Positions 43,150 through 51,236 of a stretch of 64,000 bases of DNA are shown piece after piece. Source of the DNA: Pseudomonadota bacterium. Its GTDB lineage: Bacteria > Pseudomonadota > Alphaproteobacteria > Rhizobiales > Phreatobacteraceae. The notes beneath the pieces were generated by a model. It was not told where the DNA came from. It saw only the letters and a list, made by a program, of their open reading frames with translations, and ran no database searches. Location of the stretch: contig JAIUOO010000004.1 in assembly GCA_020161695.1 (NCBI GenBank), positions 1-64,000 of the forward strand, given 5' to 3'. Position numbers and translations under genes: made by a program. How positions within the stretch are numbered: position 1 is the first letter of the stretch; each line of letters opens with the position of its first letter.

Positions 43150-44328
43150 ATGGCAGGCATCGTCCTCGACCGGATCGAAAAGGCCTTTGGCGAGACGCGC
43201 GTCCTCAAGGGCGTGTCGCTCGGCTTCGATGCCGGGGCCTTCGTCTCGCTCGTCGGCCCGTCCGGCTGCGGCAAGACCACGCTGCTGCGCATCATCGCGG
43301 GGCTGGAACGGGCCGATGCCGGGATGGTGTCCATCGCCGGCCGCGATGTGACGGGCCTGCGCGCCGCCGACCGCGACGTCGCCATGGTGTTCCAGAACTA
43401 CGCGCTCTATCCGCACATGACGGTCGAGCAGAACATGGCGCTGCCGCTGGTCATGCGCCGCCTGTCCGCCGTGGAGCGCGCGCCGTTCCTCGGTCGCCTC
43501 GTCTCCGGCACGGGCGAGCGCCGCACCGCGATCAAGGCCGAGGTGGCGGAGGCGGCCAAGCTCCTCTCCATTGGCCACCTGATGGAGCGCCGTCCCGGCC
43601 AGCTCTCCGGCGGCCAGCGCCAGCGCGTGGCGCTCGGGCGCGCCATCGTCCGCCACCCCAAGGCCTTCCTGATGGACGAGCCGCTGTCGAACCTCGACGC
43701 GGCCTTGCGCCACGACATGCGGCGCGAGCTGGTCGACCTGCACAAGCGGGTCGGCGTGACCACCGTCTATGTCACCCACGATCAGGCCGAGGCGATGACC
43801 ATGTCCGACCGGGTCGCGGTCATGCTCGGCGGCAACGTCTTGCAGTTCGGCTCGCCGCGCGAGGTCTACGAGCAGCCGGCGACCATCGAGGTCGCGAAGT
43901 TCATCGGCTCTCCGCGCATCAACATCCTGCCCGGCGAGGCCGGCGCCGAAGGACGCATCTCGGTTGTCGGCGCTGCGACCGATGCGGTGGCGCCGCGCAC
44001 GACCGGCAAGCTCGACATCGGCATCCGGCCGGAGCACCTCGTCATCGCCGACGATGGGCTCGCCATCATCGTCCGCCACGTCGAGTTCCTGGGGTCGGAG
44101 GTTCTCGTCTATGCCCGCGACACCAGCGGAGGCGACCATCTGACCGTGCGTCTCGACCCGCAGGCGTGGGAGCGGGCTGCCTCGCACGAAACGCTGACCG
44201 TCGCGCCCCAGCCGGGCAAGCTGCTCGCCTTCGACGCGGCTGGAAACCGTGTCGGCCTGATCAGCACGGAGACGGCGGCGCAGGTGCAGGCGCATGTGCC
44301 GTCGCGGCGGGTGCCGCGCTATGTCTGA
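43150..44328 (+). CDS. Carbohydrate/glycerol-phosphate ABC transporter ATP-binding protein, UgpC-like
   Basis: 392-aa ATPase of the CUT1 class. Walker A 'GPSGCGKTTLLRIIAGLE', Q-loop 'VFQNYALYPHMTVEQNM', signature 'LSGGQRQRVALGRAIVRHP', Walker B 'AFLMDEPLSNLDAALRHDMR' and H-loop 'TTVYVTHDQAEAMTM' are all intact. The C-terminal ~120 residues are a TOBE/regulatory region ('IGIRPEHLVIADD'). An insertion of about 25 residues between the Q-loop and signature ('LGRLVSGTGERRTAIKAE') is longer than in many UgpC proteins. The stop overlaps the next permease's start by 8 nt. Confidence 0.94.
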   Translation: MAGIVLDRIEKAFGETRVLKGVSLGFDAGAFVSLVGPSGCGKTTLLRIIAGLERADAGMVSIAGRDVTGLRAADRDVAMVFQNYALYPHMTVEQNMALPLVMRRLSAVERAPFLGRLVSGTGERRTAIKAEVAEAAKLLSIGHLMERRPGQLSGGQRQRVALGRAIVRHPKAFLMDEPLSNLDAALRHDMRRELVDLHKRVGVTTVYVTHDQAEAMTMSDRVAVMLGGNVLQFGSPREVYEQPATIEVAKFIGSPRINILPGEAGAEGRISVVGAATDAVAPRTTGKLDIGIRPEHLVIADDGLAIIVRHVEFLGSEVLVYARDTSGGDHLTVRLDPQAWERAASHETLTVAPQPGKLLAFDAAGNRVGLISTETAAQVQAHVPSRRVPRYV

Positions 44329-45250
44329 CGTTGCTCTTCCCGCCTCGCTCGCGACCGCTCCGGCGAAGGAGCGCGCCGGCCATGGCGAGGCGCTTGCCGC
44401 ATGGCTGCTGACGCTGCCGGCCATCGTCGCCTTCGTGCTGATGTTGCTGATCCCGACGCTGGCAGTCGTCGCCATCGCCTTCACCGACTACGAGCTCGGT
44501 GCGCCCGCGCTGCGCTATGTCGGGCTCGCCAATTTCGCGGAACTGATGGAAGACCGTGGCTTCGTCACCTCGTTCCGCAACACTGCCTTCTTCGTCGCGG
44601 TGACGACGCCGGTTTCCATCGTCGGCGGCCTGATGCTGGCGCTGCTGATCGAGGGCGGCACGCGCGGGCGCGCCTTCTTCCGCGCCGTGTTCTTCCTGCC
44701 CGTCGTGTCGCTGATGGTCGCGATGGCGACCGCCTTCCAGTACATGTTCCACCCGACCATCGGCCCGGTGAACGCGGCGCTGCGCGCCCTCGGCATCGTC
44801 GGCCCGAACTGGCTCGGCTCCTCCGACAGCGTCATGTGGACGCTCGCCATCATCGGCGTCTGGGAGCAGGTCGGCTTCAACATGGTGCTGTTCCTGGCGG
44901 GGCTCACCGCCATCTCGCGCGACCTCTACGCGGCGGCGGAAGTGGACGGCGTGCGCTCGGCCTGGTCGCGGTTCTGGACGGTGACCTGGCCGCTGCTCGG
45001 TCCCACCAGCCTGTTCGTGCTGACCATCACCATGATCCGCTCGCTGCGCGTCTTCGACATCGTCGCGACGCTGACGCAGGGCGGGCCGAACAAGGCCTCC
45101 GAGGTGCTGCTCTACACGATGTACACGGAGGGCTTCACCTTCTTCCGCATGGGCTATTCGGCGGCGATCACCGTGGTGTTCCTGCTCGCCGTGGTCGTCC
45201 TCATGCTGCTCCAGACGCGCGTCCTCGACCGGCGCGTCCATTACGGGTGA
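44321..45250 (+). CDS. CUT1-type ABC transporter permease, UgpA-like
   Basis: 309-aa inner-membrane permease. Markers: 'LLTLPAIVAFVLMLLIPTLA', 'YVGLANFAELMEDRGFV', 'FFRAVFFLPVVSLMVAMA' and the EAA loop 'AAAEVDGVRSAWSRFWTVTW'. ATG 44321 overlaps the ATPase-gene stop (ATGTCTGA), so these are coupled. It is followed by the second permease after 7 bp. The ligand is inferred from the neighbouring phosphodiesterase as a glycerol-phosphate compound; sugar import is equally compatible with the family. Confidence 0.94.
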   Translation: MSDVALPASLATAPAKERAGHGEALAAWLLTLPAIVAFVLMLLIPTLAVVAIAFTDYELGAPALRYVGLANFAELMEDRGFVTSFRNTAFFVAVTTPVSIVGGLMLALLIEGGTRGRAFFRAVFFLPVVSLMVAMATAFQYMFHPTIGPVNAALRALGIVGPNWLGSSDSVMWTLAIIGVWEQVGFNMVLFLAGLTAISRDLYAAAEVDGVRSAWSRFWTVTWPLLGPTSLFVLTITMIRSLRVFDIVATLTQGGPNKASEVLLYTMYTEGFTFFRMGYSAAITVVFLLAVVVLMLLQTRVLDRRVHYG

Positions 45251-45257
45251 GGCGGCG

Positions 45258-46121
45258 ATGAACCCCGGATCCCAAATGCCCGGCTCCCACGACCGAAGCC
45301 TTGCCGCCGACCTGCCGCGTCTCGCGCTCCTGAGCGTGCTCGGGCTGCTGTTCCTGATGCCCTACATCTGGATGGTGTCGGTGTCGCTGAAGCCACTGGA
45401 CGAGGTCTGGCGCGCGTCGATGTCGCTGATCCCCGAGACCTTCGCCATCGAAAGGAATTACGGCCGCGTGTTCCGCGAAGTGCCGATCGGCCGCTACCTC
45501 CTGAACGGCGCGATCGTCTGTTTCGGCATCCTCGTCTTCCAGCTCGCCTTCGCCCTGCCAGCCGGCTACGCCATGGCCAAGCTTAACTTCCGCGGCCGCG
45601 AGACGCTGTTCGCCTTCGTGATGCTGGGGCTGCTGATCCCCGCCCACGTGCCGGCGATCCCGCTCTACATCGCCTTCGCGCAGACCGGCATCCTCAACAC
45701 CTATGCGGCGCTGATCGCGCCCTCGACCATTTCGGTCTTCGCCATCTTCATGTTCCGCCAGTTCTTCCGCGCCATGCCGGACGAGCTGATCCATGCCGCG
45801 CGCATGGACGGCCTCGGCGAATGGTCCATCGTCTGGCGCATCATCGTGCCGAACGCCTGGCCGGCCGCCACCGCCTTCGCGATCTTCTCGGTCGTGGCGC
45901 ACTGGAACGACCTGTTCTGGCCGCTCATCGCCGTCTCCGGCAAGGGCGAGCTCGCCACCCCGGCGCTCGGCGTCATCTACTTCCGCACCGAGGAGGCCGG
46001 CGACGATTTCGGCGCCCTCATGGCCGCCGCGACCATCACCACGATCCCGCTCGTCGCAGCCTTCCTCCTCGCCCAGCGCCGCTTCATCGAGGGCATCACC
46101 ATGACCGGTCTCAAGGGCTGA
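45258..46121 (+). CDS. CUT1-type ABC transporter permease, UgpE-like
   Basis: 287-aa second permease. 'LLSVLGLLFLMPYIWMVSVS' leads into the family pattern, then 'ALPAGYAMAKLNFRGRETLF', 'LIPAHVPAIPLYIAF' and the EAA loop 'HAARMDGLGEWSIVWRIIVP'. The C-terminus 'FIEGITMTGLKG' is the canonical UgpE/MalG-type ending. Located 7 bp after the first permease and 38 bp before the first binding protein, in the order ATPase, permease, permease, binding protein, binding protein. Confidence 0.95.
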   Translation: MNPGSQMPGSHDRSLAADLPRLALLSVLGLLFLMPYIWMVSVSLKPLDEVWRASMSLIPETFAIERNYGRVFREVPIGRYLLNGAIVCFGILVFQLAFALPAGYAMAKLNFRGRETLFAFVMLGLLIPAHVPAIPLYIAFAQTGILNTYAALIAPSTISVFAIFMFRQFFRAMPDELIHAARMDGLGEWSIVWRIIVPNAWPAATAFAIFSVVAHWNDLFWPLIAVSGKGELATPALGVIYFRTEEAGDDFGALMAAATITTIPLVAAFLLAQRRFIEGITMTGLKG

Positions 46122-46159
46122 GACCGGTTGACCGTTCGCATCCGCATCCGGAGATCGTC

Positions 46160-47434
46160 ATGACCTTCCGCCTGACCCGCCGCACCATGCTTGCAGGTGC
46201 CGCAGCGAGCCTCGCCGCGCCGCGCCTTGCCTTCGCGGCGCCCATCGAGATCGAGGCGCACTACGCCATGCCGGCGGTCTACAAGGACGTGAAGGAGACG
46301 ATCGCGCGCGCCTTCATGGCCGCCAATCCCGACGTCAGGGTCGCCTGGCGCCAGCCGGCGGCGAGCTACGACGAGGCGACGCAGCTGGTGCTGCGCGAAG
46401 CCGTTACCGGCCGCCAGCCGGATCTGACCTTCCAGGGTCTCAACCGCCTGCGCGTGGTCGCCGAGCGCGGCCTCGCCGTCGATCTCGCGCCCCTGCTGAA
46501 GGCCGAGGGCGATCCGGCGAAAGCCGGCTACACGCCGGAGCTTCTCGGCCTCGGGCAGGCCGGCGGCATCCAGGCGGGTCTCGCCTTCGCCACCTCCAAC
46601 CCCATCGTCTTCATCAATGCGGACCTGTTCCGCCGCGCCGGGCTCGATCCCGACAGGAAGCTGACGACCTGGGACGAGCATATCGAGGCATCGAAGCGCA
46701 TCTCCGCCCTCGGCGGCGGCGTCCACGGCTCCTACTACCGCTGGCAGGGCGACTGGATCTATTCGGCGCTGCTGTTCGGTTTCGGCGGCGCGATGATGGA
46801 TGCGGCCGAGCGCGAGATCGGCTTCGCCGGTCCCGAGGGCCGCGCCTCCCTCTCCGTGCTCGACCGCCTCGTGAAGGAGGGCGGCATGCCCGCGCTCTCG
46901 GGCGAGGCGGGCGCGCAGGCCTTCGCCGCCGGCAAGGTCGGCATGTACTACTGGTCCACCGCCTTCCTGCGGCAGGCGATGAACTCGCTCGGCCAGAACT
47001 TCAGGCTGGCGACGTGGGAGTTCCCGCTCGGCGACAAGGCGCGCGGCCGTTTGCCGACCGGCGGCGCCGCCGGAATGATCCTCGCGAAGGACCCGGCGAA
47101 GCAGCAGGCCGCCTATCGCTTCCTGCGCTATGCCACCGGCCCCGAGGGCTGCGCCACCATGGTCAAGGGCACGGGCTACGTGCCGGTGAACCAGATCGCC
47201 GCCGACGATCCGCGCTTCCTCGGCGACTTCTACCGCGACAACCCGCTGTTCATGACCGGCGTCCGCCAGATGCCGATCATGGTGCCCTGGTACGCCTTCC
47301 CCGGCGCCAACGGGGTGCGCATCACCTCGGTCATCACCGACAACGTTTCCCGCGTCGTCGAGCAGAAGGCTCCCGTTGATACCGCGCTCGCCGACATGGC
47401 GCGCGAGGTGACGCGCCTCCTGCCGCGCGCCTGA
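46160..47434 (+). CDS. Extracellular solute-binding protein family 1 (UgpB-like), copy 1
   Basis: 424-aa periplasmic binding protein. N-terminus 'LTRRTMLAGAAASLAAPRLA' is a twin-arginine-like signal. Mature features 'IEAHYAMPAVYKDVKETIAR', 'PDLTFQGLNRLRVVAERG', 'GLAFATSNPIVFINADLF' and the ending 'PWYAFPGANGVRI' match the next gene closely, so the two are tandem paralogs (roughly half the residues shared by eye). ATG 46160 follows GGAGAT by 6 nt; the longer open frame upstream overlaps the permease and is not coding. Having two binding proteins suggests two related ligands feed one permease. Confidence 0.93.
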   Translation: MTFRLTRRTMLAGAAASLAAPRLAFAAPIEIEAHYAMPAVYKDVKETIARAFMAANPDVRVAWRQPAASYDEATQLVLREAVTGRQPDLTFQGLNRLRVVAERGLAVDLAPLLKAEGDPAKAGYTPELLGLGQAGGIQAGLAFATSNPIVFINADLFRRAGLDPDRKLTTWDEHIEASKRISALGGGVHGSYYRWQGDWIYSALLFGFGGAMMDAAEREIGFAGPEGRASLSVLDRLVKEGGMPALSGEAGAQAFAAGKVGMYYWSTAFLRQAMNSLGQNFRLATWEFPLGDKARGRLPTGGAAGMILAKDPAKQQAAYRFLRYATGPEGCATMVKGTGYVPVNQIAADDPRFLGDFYRDNPLFMTGVRQMPIMVPWYAFPGANGVRITSVITDNVSRVVEQKAPVDTALADMAREVTRLLPRA

Positions 47435-47515
47435 CCCATTCATGCCCCGCCGCGCCGGAAGGGGCCGGCCGGCAGGGTCCATGCAGAACCTTCCAGCCCC
47501 GGAACCGAGATTGTC

Positions 47516-48817
47516 ATGTCCACGAAACTGACCCGCCGCTCGACGCTCGGCCTGATGGCCGGCGCGGCGACCATCGCCATGCCGAATGTCGTGCGTGCCC
47601 AGACCATCGAGGTGGTCGCGCACTATTCCATGCCGCCGATCTTCAAGGCCGCGCAGGAGGCCGTCGCTGAGGCCTTCAACAAGAAGAACGACAAGGTGAA
47701 GGTCACCTATGTCAACCCGACGCCGAACTACGAGGATGGGGCGCAGCTGATCCTGCGCCAGGCGACCACCGGCGGCCTGCCGGATGTGTCGTTCCAGGGC
47801 CTCAACCGCCTGCGTCTCTTCGCCGAGCGCGGTATCGCCGCCGACCTGAAGCCCTTCCTCGACCGCGAGGGCGATGTCGCGAAGCTCGGCTATTCGAAGC
47901 CGATCCTCGGCCTCGGCTTCCATGGCGGCGTGCAGTGCGGCCTTGCCTTCGCCACCTCCAACCCGATCGGCTACCTGAACGTCGATCTCCTCAGGAAGGT
48001 CGGCTCCAGCGCCGAGGCTCTGCCGAAGAACTGGGACGAGGTGATCGCGCTCTCGGCCAAGATCGCAGCGCTCGGTGATGGCAATACCGGCATGTTCTTC
48101 CGCTGGCCGGGCGACGACTGGATGTTCTCCGCGCTGCTCTACGGCTTCGGCGGCCGCATGCTGACCGAGGACGAGACCAAGGTCGCCTTCGACGGCCCCG
48201 AGGGCCTCGCGGCGGTGAAGCTGCTCGACCGCATGGTCAAGGACGGCAAGATGCCGAATTTTGGCGCTTCGGCCACCGCGACCGCCGATCTGCAGGCCTT
48301 CGGCGCCGGCAAGATGGGCATGATGTTCCGCACCACCGCGCAGGTGCGCCAGATATCCGGCATGGTCGGCCGCAATTTCGAGCTGGCGACCACGACGCTG
48401 CCGGTGATCGATCCGGTGAAGGGCCGTCTGCCGACCGGCGGCGCGGGCCTGATGATGACCGCCAAGGACCCGGCCCGTCAGGCCGCCGCCTGGGAGTTCA
48501 TCAAGTTCGCGTCCTCGGCGGAGGGCACGACGATCATGGCCAGCAATACCGGCTACGTGCCGTGCAACCAGCTCGCCATCGACGACCCGATGTATCTCGG
48601 TGAGTTCTACAAGGCGAACCCGCTGTTCCAGGCGGCGACCAGGCAGGTGCACCTGATGGTCCCGTGGTACGCCTTCCCGGGTCAGAACTCGGTGCGCGTG
48701 ACGCAGGTCATGGTCGACAATCTCGCCCGCATCGCCGAGCAGAAGGCGAGCCCGGAAGAGGTCGTGCGCGACATGGCGCGCGAGGTGACCCGCCTGATCC
48801 CGCGCCGGCAGGGCTGA
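47516..48817 (+). CDS. Extracellular solute-binding protein family 1 (UgpB-like), copy 2
   Basis: 433-aa tandem paralog. N-terminus 'LTRRSTLGLMAGAATIAMPN' is twin-arginine-like. Conserved with copy 1: 'PDVSFQGLNRLRLFAERGIA', 'GLAFATSNPIGYLNVDLL', 'WPGDDWMFSALLYGFGG' (the equivalent of copy 1 'WQGDWIYSALLFGFGG') and 'PWYAFPGQNSVRVTQVM'. The ligand-pocket segments differ between the copies. It is the last gene of the operon; a long hairpin terminator follows at 48832. Separated from copy 1 by 81 bp. Confidence 0.94.
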   Translation: MSTKLTRRSTLGLMAGAATIAMPNVVRAQTIEVVAHYSMPPIFKAAQEAVAEAFNKKNDKVKVTYVNPTPNYEDGAQLILRQATTGGLPDVSFQGLNRLRLFAERGIAADLKPFLDREGDVAKLGYSKPILGLGFHGGVQCGLAFATSNPIGYLNVDLLRKVGSSAEALPKNWDEVIALSAKIAALGDGNTGMFFRWPGDDWMFSALLYGFGGRMLTEDETKVAFDGPEGLAAVKLLDRMVKDGKMPNFGASATATADLQAFGAGKMGMMFRTTAQVRQISGMVGRNFELATTTLPVIDPVKGRLPTGGAGLMMTAKDPARQAAAWEFIKFASSAEGTTIMASNTGYVPCNQLAIDDPMYLGEFYKANPLFQAATRQVHLMVPWYAFPGQNSVRVTQVMVDNLARIAEQKASPEEVVRDMAREVTRLIPRRQG

Positions 48818-48831
48818 ACCCCGCCAAAATG

Positions 48832-48869
48832 AAAGCGCCGGTCCGGATGGCATTCCGGGCCGGCGCTTT
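48832..48869. terminator. Long-stem terminator after the Ugp-like operon
   Basis: AAAGCGCCGG (48832-48841) / CCGGCGCTTT (48860-48869), with an inner CCGGA/TCCGG continuing the stem in the loop. Symmetric A and T flanks allow function on both strands between the binding-protein gene and the convergent hydratase gene. Confidence 0.85.
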
Positions 48870-48883
48870 GCGTTTGGAAGGCG

Positions 48884-49666
48884 TCAGACGAACTGGACGG
48901 AGACGCTGCCGAGCGGGCCGAAATCGGCATGGAGCGTGTCGCCCTTCGCCGCCCAGACCGGCCGCGTGAACGAGCCGGACAGCATCAGGTGGCCGGGCTC
49001 AAGAACCGTGCCGAACCGGCCGACCTTGTTGGCAAGCCAGGCGATGGCCATGGCTGGGTGGCCGAGCACGCCGGCGGCGATGCCGGTCTCCTCGATCTCG
49101 GCATTGCGATAGAAGATCGCGCCGACCCAGCGCAGGTCCACAGCGTCCGGGCGCACCGGACGGCCGCCCAGCACGATGCCCGCGGCGGCGCCATTGTCGG
49201 CGACCGTATCGGTGATCTTGCGCGGGTTCTGCACGCGCGCGTCGATGATCTCGATGGAGGGCACCACCCATTCGGTGGCGCGCAGCACGTCGACGAGGCC
49301 GATGCCCGGACCCTTGAGCGGTTCCTTCAGGATGAAGGTCAGTTCCGGCTCGACGCGCGGCACGCAATAGTCCTCGAAACGGACCTTGGCGCCGTCGTTC
49401 AGCAGCATGGAATCGAGCAGGTGCCCGTAGTCCGGCTCGTCGATCTGCGAGGAGGCCTGCATCGCCTTGGAGGTGAGGCCGATCTTGTGGCCGATGAGGC
49501 GCGCACCCCTGGCGATCTTCATCTCGGTGACCAGCGAGGAGATGGCGTAGGAGTCCTCGATCTGGATATCCTGCCAGGTCTTCGAGAGCTGCAGCGCGGG
49601 CGTGCGGCTTGCCTCGGCGGCGAGGAGGATTTCGGCCGCCTTGCGGCGGTCGGCGTCGGACAGCAT
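48884..49666 (-). CDS. 2-oxo-alkenoate hydratase (HpaH / 2-keto-4-pentenoate hydratase family)
   Basis: 260-aa hydratase of aromatic meta-cleavage lower pathways, adding water to 2-hydroxy-dienoates with a divalent metal. Family features: 'ARGARLIGHKIGLTSKAMQ', 'YGHLLDSMLLNDGA', 'PRVEPELTFILKEPLKGPG' (metal-binding Glu pair) and 'GHLMLSGSFTRPVWAAKGDT'. HpaH (about 267 aa, hydrates 2-oxohept-3-ene-1,7-dioate) is the closest named relative I recognise. ATG 49666 has AAGGA about 9 nt upstream; the frame extends further into low-complexity Arg/Pro sequence that is not coding. Last gene of the TctC-CMD-hydratase operon, 28 bp after CMD. Confidence 0.92.
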   Translation of the reverse strand: MLSDADRRKAAEILLAAEASRTPALQLSKTWQDIQIEDSYAISSLVTEMKIARGARLIGHKIGLTSKAMQASSQIDEPDYGHLLDSMLLNDGAKVRFEDYCVPRVEPELTFILKEPLKGPGIGLVDVLRATEWVVPSIEIIDARVQNPRKITDTVADNGAAAGIVLGGRPVRPDAVDLRWVGAIFYRNAEIEETGIAAGVLGHPAMAIAWLANKVGRFGTVLEPGHLMLSGSFTRPVWAAKGDTLHADFGPLGSVSVQFV

Positions 49667-49694
49667 GGCTTTGATCCTTGGGAGCGGGGGGCGG

Positions 49695-50078
49695 TCAGGC
49701 CTTGTCCGGGAACAGCCCGGACAGGACCTCGCCGGCGAGGTTGAAGGCGGCGACGCCGCGGAACAGCGCGGCGACGGCAGCCGCCGCATGCAGTTCCTCC
49801 AGCGTCGCGCCGGCCCTGATGGCCGCCTTGGCGTGGTTGTTGGCGGCCTCGGAGGTCTGGGTCAGCAGGATGGCGAAGGCCATGAGCTGCACCGTCTTCT
49901 GGTCCAGCGCGTCCGGCGTCAGGGCCGCGATGCGCCAGTCCTCGATGGCCGCCACCACGTCCGGAGCGACGTTCATGCCGAGCTTCAGGCGCTTGGCGAT
50001 GCGCGGCGGCGTGAAGCCGATCATGTCCTCGTAGCGCTTCTCGAGCTCGGCGAGACTCGGCGGTTCCTTGTGCGTCAT
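49695..50078 (-). CDS. Carboxymuconolactone decarboxylase (CMD/AhpD-like) family protein
   Basis: 127-aa small helical protein of the CMD/AhpD superfamily. It contains 'KTVQLMAFAILLTQTSEAAN', 'NHAKAAIRAGATLEELHAAA' and 'ALFRGVAAFNLAGEVLSGLF', the typical three-helix core; the AhpD redox pair CxxC is absent, so peroxidase-reductant activity is unlikely and a decarboxylase/lactone role or a non-enzymatic role is possible. It sits between TctC-like and hydratase genes (gaps 40 and 28 bp), suggesting a role in the same catabolic route. Specific reaction unknown. Confidence 0.88.
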   Translation of the reverse strand: MTHKEPPSLAELEKRYEDMIGFTPPRIAKRLKLGMNVAPDVVAAIEDWRIAALTPDALDQKTVQLMAFAILLTQTSEAANNHAKAAIRAGATLEELHAAAAVAALFRGVAAFNLAGEVLSGLFPDKA

Positions 50079-50118
50079 GGTGCGACGATCCTTCGTTTCG
50101 CGGGGCCGGGCAGCGGCG

Positions 50119-51084
50119 TCACTGGGGGGTGAGGCCGGCGGCCCGGACGATGCCCGACCACTTGTCGGCTTCCGACTTGAGATAGGTGCCGAAGGCGGGA
50201 CCGAAGACCGTACCGGGCTCGGCGCCGAGCTCGGCGAAGCGGGCGACGATGGCCGGCTCCTTGAGGACGGCGGCGGTGGTGTCGATCAGCACCTTCATGA
50301 CGGCGGGAGGCGTCGCGGCAGGCGCGACGAGCCCGAACCAGGCGGAGGCCTCGAAGCCGGCGACGCCCGCTTCCGCCATGGTCGGCAGTTCCGGATAGAG
50401 CGGGGAGCGGGCGGAGCCGGCCACGGCGATCGCGCGGATCTTGCCGCCGGCGACCTGCGGCCGGACGGCCGGCATGTTGTCGAACATGAAGGGGATGTGG
50501 CCGGCGACGAGGTCGTTCATCGCGGGAGCCGCACCGCGATAGGGCACGTGGACGATGTTGATGCCCGCCAGCGACTTGAACAGTTCGCCCGCGAGATGGT
50601 TGGTGGAGCCGGCGCCGGAGGAACCGAAATGCAGCTTGCCGGGCTCGGCCCTGGCGAGGGCGATCAGTTCGGCGACCGAGCCGGCGCGCACCTGCGGGTT
50701 GACCGCCAGCACGATCGGCACGGATGCGGCGAGCGCGACCGGCGCGAAATCCTTGAGCGGGTCGAAGTTCAGGCGCTGGAACAGCGAGGGGTTGATGGCG
50801 AGCGGGCCGGGGGCCGCGAGCAGCAGCGTGTAGCCGTCGGCATCGGCGCGGGCGACGGCCTCGGCGCCGACATTGCCGCCGGCGCCGCCGCGGTTCTCGA
50901 CCACCACCGGCTGCTTCCAGATCTCCGACAGGCGTTGCGCGACGATGCGCGCGATCACGTCGTTGGAGCCGCCGGCCGGGAACGGAACGACGATGCGGAC
51001 GGTGCGTTCCGGAAATGCGGCGGCCGGCGCGGCGGTGAAGGCGAGGGCGATCAGCCCGGCGAGGGCGGACAAAAGGCGGGTCAT
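50119..51084 (-). CDS. Bug/TctC-family tripartite tricarboxylate transporter substrate-binding protein
   Basis: 321-aa periplasmic binding protein with Sec signal ('LLSALAGLIALAFTAAPAAA'). Bug-family landmarks: 'TVRIVVPFPAGGSNDVIARI', 'VENRGGAGGNVGAEAVARA', 'GYTLLLAAPGPLAINPSLF', 'HVPYRGAAPAMNDLVAGHI' and 'ELPTMAEAGVAGFEASAWFG'. It probably binds an organic acid for uptake; the TctA/TctB membrane partners are not in the window, which is common for orphan Bug proteins. First gene of a minus-strand operon whose promoter region carries two operator-like palindromes; divergent from the amidohydrolase-GntR pair. Confidence 0.94.
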   Translation of the reverse strand: MTRLLSALAGLIALAFTAAPAAAFPERTVRIVVPFPAGGSNDVIARIVAQRLSEIWKQPVVVENRGGAGGNVGAEAVARADADGYTLLLAAPGPLAINPSLFQRLNFDPLKDFAPVALAASVPIVLAVNPQVRAGSVAELIALARAEPGKLHFGSSGAGSTNHLAGELFKSLAGINIVHVPYRGAAPAMNDLVAGHIPFMFDNMPAVRPQVAGGKIRAIAVAGSARSPLYPELPTMAEAGVAGFEASAWFGLVAPAATPPAVMKVLIDTTAAVLKEPAIVARFAELGAEPGTVFGPAFGTYLKSEADKWSGIVRAAGLTPQ

Positions 51085-51097
51085 GCTTCCTCCAAAT

Positions 51098-51128
51098 AAT
51101 AATCGATTATTTTGTGATCATCGATTAT
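51098..51128. promoter_or_regulatory. Two operator-like palindromes in the divergent TctC/amidohydrolase promoter
   Basis: Site 1 is the perfect 14-bp palindrome AATAATCGATTATT (51098-51111). Site 2 is the imperfect ATCATCGATTAT (51117-51128), with the same TCGATTAT core. Their centres are 18 bp apart, and they lie 14-40 bp upstream of the TctC-like start. They are AT-rich islands in a GC-rich intergenic region. The most likely binder is the GntR/FCD regulator encoded at 52132 on the plus strand. Confidence 0.65.
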
Positions 51129-51236
51129 TCTGTGCCATGCTGGACCCCGGCGGTCAACCGCGCGACAGCGAACAGGATGACGCGGCGCCCATGCGCCAGG
51201 ACATTTCCAGGGGTTCGAGGCAGAACGGAACGACGC

